Origin: Arenicella chitinivorans
Lineage (GTDB): Bacteria; Pseudomonadota; Gammaproteobacteria; Arenicellales; Arenicellaceae
Assembly (NCBI RefSeq): GCF_014651515.1
Contig: NZ_BMXA01000002.1
Coordinates: forward strand, 841,501-905,500
Reading direction: 5' to 3'
Length of the DNA stretch: 64,000 bases
Of this stretch, positions 58,103 to 64,000 are shown piece by piece. The position numbers and the translations under genes were made by a program. The notes below the pieces were generated by a model that worked only from the letters and a program-made list of their open reading frames with translations, had not been told where the DNA came from and ran no database searches. Every line of letters begins with the position of its first letter. Position 1 is the first letter of the stretch.

Positions 58103-60073
58103 ATGTTAGATTATCTGGATTGGTCTTCCGAGATCACAACCGAAGACGTCTTTGCCTCAAATGATGCATACAGTTACCCGACGCTGCTGGCGGATGGTTC
58201 GGGTCGCCTACTGTATGTGGCAATGCTCAAAGAGGAGCAAAGTCGGTCAGCGTTAATGCTGTTCGATGGTGAGCGGCACCACTGTTTAACACCGGCGCCG
58301 TTTAATTTGCGCACTCGCGTGAATGAGTATGGCGGCAAACCGTACTGGATACATGGGCAGGAGATCATCTTCAGTCACAGTGACGATCAGTGTTTGTATC
58401 AGATTCGACTGCCGAAAGGCGATGGCTGGGATACCTCGGTGCCGAGCGCGCCTGAGCGGATATCACCGCAGCACACTCAACATCCGTATATGTATACCGA
58501 CGTACACCGAATCGAAAACGGCGACCTGCTGGCGATCGTAGAGCAGGCAACATCGGATAACGGCGCCGATAACAGCATGTTTATCGGTTTAATTCACTCT
58601 CCTGAGTCACCGGTAACTGTGTTGGTTGATGGTGCTGACTTCTACAGTAATCTGATCGTGAATCCGTCGCAGAAACAGATTGCTTGGGTGCAGTGGTGTC
58701 ATCCTGCGATGCCGTGGGATGAGACAGAGTTGTGGATTGCAAACCTCGATAAAGGTCAGGACTTGGCGATAGCGGGTTGTTCACGCGTCCCGCTCGAGCC
58801 TTCAGCAAGTGTGTGTCAACTGATGTATGCCAGTGATGGGCGCTTGTTTTTCTCTGCGGATTACGCGTTGTCGGAGTGGCCGAAAAATTATTGGAATGTC
58901 CATGTGTGGGACCCGCGCAAAAAAACCGTTAAATCGGTTACACGCGAAGCAATCGAATTCGGTTATCCGCACTGGCAATATGGCGACCACCGGATTGTAC
59001 AGGCTGACCCGCATACATTGGTGACTATCGGGAGCACGCCAGAGAGTGATCTATTGTTTGCGATTGACCTGCATGACTTGCGCGTTCATGCCTTAGACGG
59101 TGATAAAGGCACCATTCAACACTTGAGTGCGGATGGCGATGGCGTGTTGGCTGCTATGCTGTTGAAACCCGACGCACGTCCAAAGTTGGTACGCATAAGC
59201 CTGGATCGTACTCATTTTGAAGCCGACGTATTGTTGGATGACGGTGCTGAACTGCCCAGCGTCTCCAATGCGACGCATGTCGAGTATTCTACGCGAGATG
59301 GTGGTAGTGCCTATGCGTTTTATTATGATCCGAGTAATGAAGCCTGTGAGAAACACACTGACCGCGACGCGTTACCACCTTTGATTGTCATGGTGCATGG
59401 CGGGCCGACAGCCAGAGCCTACGGCCATTTTGATATTCAAAAACAATTTTGGACGTCGCGGGGTTTCGCAATATTGGATGTCAACCATCGGGGTAGCAGC
59501 GGTTACGGACGACGATATCGTGACGCCTTGTACGGCGAATGGGGCGAATTGGATACCAGTGATATCGTCGATGCTATTCGTTGGTTAATCGACCAACGCT
59601 TGGTCGACCCTCAGCGGGTTTGCATTCGTGGCAAAAGTGCAGGGGGATACGCAGTGTTACGAGCGCTAACCGAATACCCTGAAGTGTTTCGCGCAGGAGC
59701 CTGCTATTACGGAATCGGTAACCTTGCCACCCTGGCCGAAGTTACCCATAAGTTTGAAAAATTTTACACCGACAGACTGATTGGCGAAGCCTACGCAGCA
59801 CGCTCGGAGGATACGTCGGTGAGTCGCTATTATCGCCGCTCACCCGTGCATAAGTTGCACCAACTCCAAAGCGCGATGATCGTGTTTCAAGGTGCTCTGG
59901 ATAAAGTGGTGCCGCCTGATGTGGCAAAAGAAACGGTAGCTGAATTGCAGCGCGCCGGACTCTGGCATGAGTATGTCGAATATGCGGAGGAGGGTCACGG
60001 CTTTCGTCAATTGGCCAATTGCGTCGATGCACTTGACCGTGAGCTGGCATTTTATCGAGCTGTATTAAAATAA
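58103..60073 (+). CDS. S9-family prolyl oligopeptidase-like serine peptidase
   Basis: 656 aa. A beta-propeller N-terminal part (~1-380) caps an alpha/beta-hydrolase C-terminal domain. Catalytic residues are visible: Ser in RGKSAGGY (~512), Asp in GALDKVVPP (~600) and His in EEGHGFR (~632); the HGGPTARAYGHF oxyanion segment is near 430. It hydrolyses short peptides, of the dipeptidyl/acylaminoacyl peptidase type. No signal peptide, so it is cytoplasmic. After the stop, an imperfect hairpin at 60080-60108 lacks a T-run. Confidence 0.92.
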   Translation: MLDYLDWSSEITTEDVFASNDAYSYPTLLADGSGRLLYVAMLKEEQSRSALMLFDGERHHCLTPAPFNLRTRVNEYGGKPYWIHGQEIIFSHSDDQCLYQIRLPKGDGWDTSVPSAPERISPQHTQHPYMYTDVHRIENGDLLAIVEQATSDNGADNSMFIGLIHSPESPVTVLVDGADFYSNLIVNPSQKQIAWVQWCHPAMPWDETELWIANLDKGQDLAIAGCSRVPLEPSASVCQLMYASDGRLFFSADYALSEWPKNYWNVHVWDPRKKTVKSVTREAIEFGYPHWQYGDHRIVQADPHTLVTIGSTPESDLLFAIDLHDLRVHALDGDKGTIQHLSADGDGVLAAMLLKPDARPKLVRISLDRTHFEADVLLDDGAELPSVSNATHVEYSTRDGGSAYAFYYDPSNEACEKHTDRDALPPLIVMVHGGPTARAYGHFDIQKQFWTSRGFAILDVNHRGSSGYGRRYRDALYGEWGELDTSDIVDAIRWLIDQRLVDPQRVCIRGKSAGGYAVLRALTEYPEVFRAGACYYGIGNLATLAEVTHKFEKFYTDRLIGEAYAARSEDTSVSRYYRRSPVHKLHQLQSAMIVFQGALDKVVPPDVAKETVAELQRAGLWHEYVEYAEEGHGFRQLANCVDALDRELAFYRAVLK

Positions 60074-60146
60074 ACCTAGGGTGGCGCAACAATGTTGGGT
60101 GCGTCACCAAATTTGAATCACAACTATTTGAACAACAACGGATCAT

Positions 60147-60758
60147 ATGGACTTAATCGAAGAACGCACGATCGCGCTCGCTGGTGTATTACAAGCTTGC
60201 CAGCAAGTTCAGTCACTGGCCCGTGAGGGCAGTGCCAGTCAGGGTGAGATGGCTAGCAGCTTAAAGTCTATCTTGGTGCTCGACGCGGTGAGTACGCCAG
60301 CTGTATTTGGTGGTCTGAGCGGTGTGCGAGCAGGCTTACGCATGATTGCAGAGGGTGTATTTACCTCCACTCAGGGCAAGGATATCGAATTGCTCCGCTA
60401 TGCTGTCTCGATTTTACAATTGCAGGCACAGCTATATCGGGATGCGGAAAAATTCGATCAGTTTGCCAATGATGTCGAGCGACTCTCCAGTTTTTCGGAA
60501 GATACTATGCTGGAGGCCTGTTCCGATGTGTATCAGAAACATATCAGCAGCATGCGTCCGCAGATCATTGTTCAAGGTGAATCCGGTCACCTCCAGAACC
60601 CGGATATCCCACCAAAAATCCGGGCATTGTTATTAGCAGCATTTAGAGCGGCAGTCCTATGGCAACAGAAAAAAGGCGGGCGGTTTCGTTTGCTGTGGGA
60701 ACGTACCCGGATGCAGAACGCGGCACGTCAACTACTAACACAAGGCTCGGCGGACTGA
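60147..60758 (+). CDS. hflD: HflD-like protein (lysogenisation regulator family)
   Basis: 203 aa, all-helical, with the ERTIALAGVLQACQQVQ start and the LLAAFRAAVLWQQKKGG C-terminal motif of HflD (YcfC). In E. coli HflD binds the phage lambda CII protein and is membrane-associated; its host role is unclear. The gene is usually next to mnmA; no mnmA is seen here. Its stop overlaps the ATG of the next gene (TGATG). Confidence 0.9.
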   Translation: MDLIEERTIALAGVLQACQQVQSLAREGSASQGEMASSLKSILVLDAVSTPAVFGGLSGVRAGLRMIAEGVFTSTQGKDIELLRYAVSILQLQAQLYRDAEKFDQFANDVERLSSFSEDTMLEACSDVYQKHISSMRPQIIVQGESGHLQNPDIPPKIRALLLAAFRAAVLWQQKKGGRFRLLWERTRMQNAARQLLTQGSAD

Positions 60759-61540
60759 TGGTGCGCTTTGTGTTTCTATTCAGGCTGTTGATGGTTTTAT
60801 CGCTGGCGTACGTGGGCATGGCTCGGGCCTCTCAAGACGAACCGGTTATGGCGCAGCTCGTGTGGGTTGAGTCTGCAGCGAATAACCATCAAATTTTCAT
60901 CACAAGCTTGCATGGAGAGGACTGGTCCGAGCCGCAAGCGGTTTATCAGAGCGAAAACGAGCTGGCCAGTCCGGTTCTGGTCACGGACCTTGCCGGTGAC
61001 AAGTGGCTGGTGTGGAGTGAGCGCAGAAAGAAGAAGTTGGTCCTGATGTCACAGCGTCGCAATGCAGGTGCGTCGACGTGGGGGCAAGCAAGCATTGTAA
61101 GTAACCATGGCAACGAGAGTACTGCGCCCGCGGCGCTGGTCGACTTAACGGGGCGCCTCTGGTTAGTCTGGGCCGCTAATCCCGGTGGCATGGACGATAT
61201 TTTTCTAGCCATACGTGAGCCAGGCAGCGCGTGGACCGATGCTATTCAGTTGAGTGCTGATAATGATGTGCCGGACATACGGCCAGAAATAGTGCTTCAG
61301 GTTGATGGTGATGTATTAGTCTCATGGCAAACTTTTGACTTCCATCTGGGCGGATATAGATCAGATCAAAAGCAGTTTGCGCTTGATAGTTCGGCTAAAA
61401 CTCGCTATAAAACTCCGCTGGACCCTGCATCGGATATGCGGCCGGAAGAAATAGCGTTACCTGGTTTTTTACCGGGTTATGCCATGGTATCTCTACACCT
61501 TCCAAATAACCGGCTCGTTCAGTCTGTGCGTTTGAACTAA
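60758..61540 (+). CDS. Exported protein with repeated propeller-like blades, function unknown
   Basis: 260 aa from the ATG at 60758, translationally coupled to hflD; a longer frame from 60659 would run inside hflD. A signal peptide (~1-27, ending GMARA) is followed by three or four repeats with the pattern V-D-x-x-G-x-L-W-L-V-W (for example TDLAGDKWLVWSER and VDLTGRLWLVWAAN), the blade motif of sialidase- or BNR-like beta-propellers. No catalytic residues were recognised. It may bind a surface glycan or protein. Confidence 0.7.
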   Translation: MVRFVFLFRLLMVLSLAYVGMARASQDEPVMAQLVWVESAANNHQIFITSLHGEDWSEPQAVYQSENELASPVLVTDLAGDKWLVWSERRKKKLVLMSQRRNAGASTWGQASIVSNHGNESTAPAALVDLTGRLWLVWAANPGGMDDIFLAIREPGSAWTDAIQLSADNDVPDIRPEIVLQVDGDVLVSWQTFDFHLGGYRSDQKQFALDSSAKTRYKTPLDPASDMRPEEIALPGFLPGYAMVSLHLPNNRLVQSVRLN

Positions 61541-61563
61541 TTAGCAGTAGTGGCCATTTACTA

Positions 61564-62436
61564 ATGGAATTATTAAACAAGAAAATAAGTGTGGGCAGGT
61601 TGGGGCGACACTGGATTAAACCACTGGTTGGTGTTGCTCTTGCCGCTGGTTCATTGGTTGCTGGTGACGTAATAGCTGGCGATGCATCACGCACGGTGAT
61701 CGCATTATTCGGAGACAGCACCACGACTGGCTTTAACGCCAACTTCGGTGATCGCTACGGTAACGGCACGACAACTCGAGGTTGCCCGACGATCTTGCTA
61801 ACCAATTTGTTGCTGCGCGCACCTCAGATAGAGCCGCCCGAAAGCTGCCCAACGACGATTTACGATTCTCCCATTTTTGATGCTAATACCCAAAAGCGTA
61901 ACGTGATCGTTGCGAATTGGGGAATTGGCGGAAGTACCACGGAAAGCGGTATCTCTCGCATTTCCTCGAATCTGGCACAAACTAAAACCGACCACGTGGG
62001 TAAGGCTTATATCACTCTGATAATTTACGGTACTAACGATTTTAATTCTGGTATCAGTACATCGACCACACGTTTTAATCTTAGACAGATGATTCAGAGC
62101 GCCCGTGCATTGGGATACACGCCCGTCTTGGGAACGCTCACACCGAGAGATGATCGTGATATTTCACCGTACAACTCCGCCGTCAATGGCGCGGCTAGCG
62201 ATGAAGGTGTGGCTGTGGTAGACCATTTTACGCGATTTGTGAACCAGTCCGGTGGATGGCGTAGTATTTTGCAACAAGAAGTAAGTACTACTACGGGCAA
62301 GTTAGTTCGATTCCACCCAACTGATGAAGGGTATATGATCATTGCCGAGACCTGGTTTGATCAATATTTGCGTTCCGCGATTAAGCCTGAACTGTCACTC
62401 ATTACACCGATCCTCCCCTTATTACTTGAAGACTGA
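61564..62436 (+). CDS. SGNH/GDSL-type hydrolase, exported
   Basis: 290 aa. A hydrophobic N-terminal segment (VGVALAAGSLVAGDVIA, ~22-38) serves as signal or anchor. Block I FGDSTTTGF (catalytic Ser near residue 53), block II Gly in NWGIGGST, block III YGTNDF (Asn) and block V FHPTDEGY (His) are present. The Asp usually three residues before the His (DxxH) is replaced by Val. Family members deacylate carbohydrates or lipids. The C-terminus ends in a hydrophobic LITPILPLLLED tail. Confidence 0.85.
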   Translation: MELLNKKISVGRLGRHWIKPLVGVALAAGSLVAGDVIAGDASRTVIALFGDSTTTGFNANFGDRYGNGTTTRGCPTILLTNLLLRAPQIEPPESCPTTIYDSPIFDANTQKRNVIVANWGIGGSTTESGISRISSNLAQTKTDHVGKAYITLIIYGTNDFNSGISTSTTRFNLRQMIQSARALGYTPVLGTLTPRDDRDISPYNSAVNGAASDEGVAVVDHFTRFVNQSGGWRSILQQEVSTTTGKLVRFHPTDEGYMIIAETWFDQYLRSAIKPELSLITPILPLLLED

Positions 62437-62529
62437 TTGTCGGTGTGGGTCGGCCCCCAGACCTGGCTAAGTCTGGGCGCTAGCACGATACTCACCTGTT
62501 TGGTGGATGAAAGTTTGACCAGGCAAAAT

Positions 62530-62570
62530 AAGCGCGAACCCCAAAAAAATTTGGAGCACGCGCTTTTTTT
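62530..62570. terminator. Bidirectional terminator between the SGNH gene and the minus-strand small ORF
   Basis: Stem AAGCGCG (62530-62536) pairs with CGCGCTT (62559-62565) across a 22-base loop, with T-runs on the plus side and ATTTTG on the minus side. It can stop transcripts from both directions. The ~90 bases between the SGNH stop and this hairpin hold nothing notable. Confidence 0.8.
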
Positions 62571-62589
62571 AATTTATCGACGCTTCGCG

Positions 62590-62721
62590 TTACCCGTCTA
62601 CCTCATCAGCAAGAAGTAGATCGATAGCAGGTCCGACGTTTGGTACTTTTTCTTCTTCAGGAGTGCCGCCACCGCCATTCGAATGGAACAACGCCAGAAT
62701 CCCAGCGATAAAGTACCACAT
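62590..62721 (-). CDS. Candidate small membrane protein, 43 aa, overlapping another frame
   Basis: ATG at 62719-62721, stop TAA at 62590-62592. The product begins MWYFIAGILALF, a hydrophobic segment that could span the membrane, then a Gly4 linker, a TPEEEKVP stretch and a C-terminal PAIDLLLADEVDG. This has more protein character than the end of the overlapping frame at 62657, which turns into Trp/Arg-rich nonsense. No clear ribosome site precedes the ATG. Either it is a separate small gene, or it is the true C-terminus of the interrupted gene in a shifted frame. The bidirectional terminator begins 20 bases after its stop. Confidence 0.4.
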   Translation of the reverse strand: MWYFIAGILALFHSNGGGGTPEEEKVPNVGPAIDLLLADEVDG

Positions 62722-63184
62722 TGGTTCGTTCACGCACGTTGTTACCAGACAGGTTATCTCGTGCCACACCAGATACCATAAAGCCGTAGATCTCGCGGTT
62801 CACTTTGTTAAGTTTGTTGATGGGCGACCGGAAGTGACAGTAACCACCAAATGCTTTCTCTTTTTTAGTGGTTTGGCCAGGACGCAAATACTCCCAAGTA
62901 CCTGCGTGCCAGATGCCGGCGACTTTTACAAAGCCCCACGCACTAGCGACACGGCAGCCACCCAAACGAGATGAGCGAGGTCAAACGTTGGCTTTGTCAT
63001 AGCTCATGGTGATGTTGCCGCCACCGATTGAGACATTTAGGCGTGACGTGACCGGCCAGTCTTTTACCGTTAGTGATTCAATAAATACCATATCGCTAAA
63101 ATCTTGTGGAAAAGCTGCTGTTGCGGTGTTCGAGATAGAAAGAAAGGTAATAAATGCCACCGTTAATAGTGTGCTTAGATTCAT
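62657..63184 (-). pseudogene. Secreted-protein gene interrupted by an in-frame TGA
   Basis: From the ATG at 63184 the frame has a signal peptide (~1-23, ending NTATA) and continues through GGGNITMSYDKANV to a TGA at 62981-62983. The same frame then stays open for 107 codons (GGCRVASAWGFVKVAGIWHA, TWEYLRPGQTTKKEK, YGFMVSGVARDN, VRERTNVVLYRW) to 62657. The two parts together read as one compact secreted domain of about 175 residues rich in Trp and Tyr, as carbohydrate-binding modules are; I do not recognise the family with certainty. The simplest view is a Trp-to-stop mutation. It converges on the SGNH hydrolase gene. Confidence 0.6.
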
Positions 63185-63363
63185 AGAGATCTTATGGTTA
63201 CGTAACTGAATTGGTGGCTGATTATATTTTTTATGAGTCGAATGTCGCGGTTATTGCAACCGCATGCGGGCTGTAAGATCGCATGAAGCGTGCTGGTTTG
63301 ACCAAGGTGTTTTGAGCGGAAATATTGTGTCGGTAAATCGTGACAATCGTCTGGCACATAGGC

Positions 63364-63387
63364 TTGGCGTCCAAGCTTGGTTATAAT
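63364..63387 (+). promoter_or_regulatory. Inverted repeat and TATAAT upstream of the last gene
   Basis: An inverted repeat GCTTGG-CGT-CCAAGC ends in the perfect palindrome CCAAGCTTGG (63371-63380), next to a consensus -10 TATAAT (63382-63387) 33 bases before the GTG of the last gene. No good -35 at normal spacing is present. The arrangement suits a repressor or activator site, by inference. The rest of the 236-base interval holds nothing recognisable. Confidence 0.4.
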
Positions 63388-63420
63388 CGTTGGTTTGGAT
63401 CAATCCGTGGTTCTTTGTCA

Positions 63421-64000
63421 GTGACAATCCGACGTTTTACTTCTTCACTCATTGTGCTCTGTGTCGCTCTGGCGGTGTTTTACTTGCTCCACTGGTATTT
63501 CGGTGCGACGGTAGGTCGCTTGTCGATTGAAGGCAAGTTTCCTCCGGGCGCGGTGTTGCAAGTGCAGGTTAAAAATGCGTTTGGAGGCATGAGAACAGAG
63601 ACGATCGCGCTCGGCGATCAGGCAATCAATGTAAAGAAGCGCGTCGGGACAACCCGAATGAATGCGCCTGCAGCGTCACTGGCGCTAGTATTTTCGTTGC
63701 CTAAAGGCGTCACCTTGCCCAATCCGCAACGCGTGGTGAATATCTATAATGTGCAAATAGAACAACCTTTCGCCGGTCTCACGGTGGTATCAAAACGGAC
63801 CTTGCCGAAATTTTTCGCCAGCCAGCAGTTCTTTGGTAAAAACGACGACTTTATTTCACTGAAAGGCGAGATGGGGTCCGCGATACTAGTTAGTCAAACC
63901 GAGTTACCCAGTGCTTCAATTGCTTGGGCGATCTGGCCTGCGGTGTTTATTTGTCTGCTATTTGCGCTTGTGGTGCGCAATCACCGCTTGCGTGATTTGC
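63421..64000 (+). CDS. Membrane protein, 3' end outside the window
   Basis: The frame is open from the GTG at 63421 to the window edge (193 codons seen). One membrane segment at residues ~9-25 is followed by a beta-rich extracytoplasmic domain of about 130 residues (RLSIEGKFPPGAVLQVQ onward) and a second membrane segment at ~169-186 (AWAIWPAVFICLLFALVV). This layout occurs in membrane-bound glycosyltransferases and acyltransferases that have an early periplasmic domain, but the diagnostic part lies beyond the window, so no function is assigned. Confidence 0.7.
   Translation, partial: MTIRRFTSSLIVLCVALAVFYLLHWYFGATVGRLSIEGKFPPGAVLQVQVKNAFGGMRTETIALGDQAINVKKRVGTTRMNAPAASLALVFSLPKGVTLPNPQRVVNIYNVQIEQPFAGLTVVSKRTLPKFFASQQFFGKNDDFISLKGEMGSAILVSQTELPSASIAWAIWPAVFICLLFALVVRNHRLRDL

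Noticed and set aside
60080-60108. Hairpin after the S9 peptidase as a terminator
   Set aside because: Stem has mismatches and the sequence after it is AAATTTG rather than a T-run; left as a remark only.
60147-60758. hflD as a sign of a prophage
   Set aside because: HflD is a host gene; no phage structural, integrase or attachment sequences are nearby.
62978-62986. TGA in the secreted-protein gene read as selenocysteine
   Set aside because: No convincing SECIS-type hairpin follows the codon, and the local context fits a Trp codon changed to stop better than a redox motif.

Overview
The window reads as a chromosomal stretch of a free-living, probably marine gammaproteobacterium of moderate GC. 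This is inferred from gene order: trxB / ftsK-lolA-crcB-serS, tRNA-fMet-rimP-nusA-infB-rbfA-truB-rpsO-pnp, metG-rnfB-nth, dNK-panB-panC, hflD and ubiK are all typical gammaproteobacterial neighbourhoods. An ArsS-type radical SAM gene fits a marine habitat. I cannot name the genus from sequence alone. I see no prophage, transposase, CRISPR array or rRNA.

Layout. 0-8.1 kb: a Rieske oxygenase, an Smr-domain protein and thioredoxin reductase, then ftsK-lolA-crcB-serS. 8.4-34.2 kb: one large exopolysaccharide or capsule locus. It opens with an exported protein of unknown family that carries an internal duplication, an outer-membrane barrel, an SH3-bearing Wza-like export protein, a Wzc-like tyrosine kinase, a small membrane protein and an O-antigen ligase/polymerase. 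Sugar-nucleotide genes follow (UDP-glucuronate decarboxylase, DegT aminotransferase, NeuD/PglD-type acyltransferase), then six glycosyltransferases and an FkbM methyltransferase. It closes with a Wzm/Wzt ABC exporter that has a C-terminal extension, a second polymerase-like protein, a NodU-type carbamoyltransferase and a WecA-like initiating phosphoglycosyltransferase. 34.3-44.5 kb: tRNA-Ser and tRNA-fMet with clear promoters and terminators, the translation/transcription operon from rimP to pnp, and ubiK. 44.5-51.1 kb (minus strand): a GT2-Rossmann fusion, arsS, a FIST-domain protein, nth, rnfB-like and metG. 51.2-62.4 kb: membrane and barrel proteins, dNK-panB-panC, serB, a Gfo/Idh oxidoreductase, a DUF192 protein, an S9 peptidase, hflD, an exported propeller-like protein and an SGNH hydrolase. 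62.5-64 kb: a secreted-protein gene broken by an in-frame TGA, an overlapping 43-residue small ORF not explained by any larger frame, and the start of a membrane protein cut by the window edge.

How the parts work together. The polysaccharide locus mixes parts of two export logics: Wza/Wzc plus Wzy-like proteins on one side, and a Wzm/Wzt ABC exporter on the other. No Wzx flippase is visible. Its sugar genes suggest an acylated 4-amino sugar, possibly a pentose, with carbamoyl and methyl decoration. The region around 62.6-63.2 kb and the duplicated protein at 8.4 kb are the least explained parts of the window.
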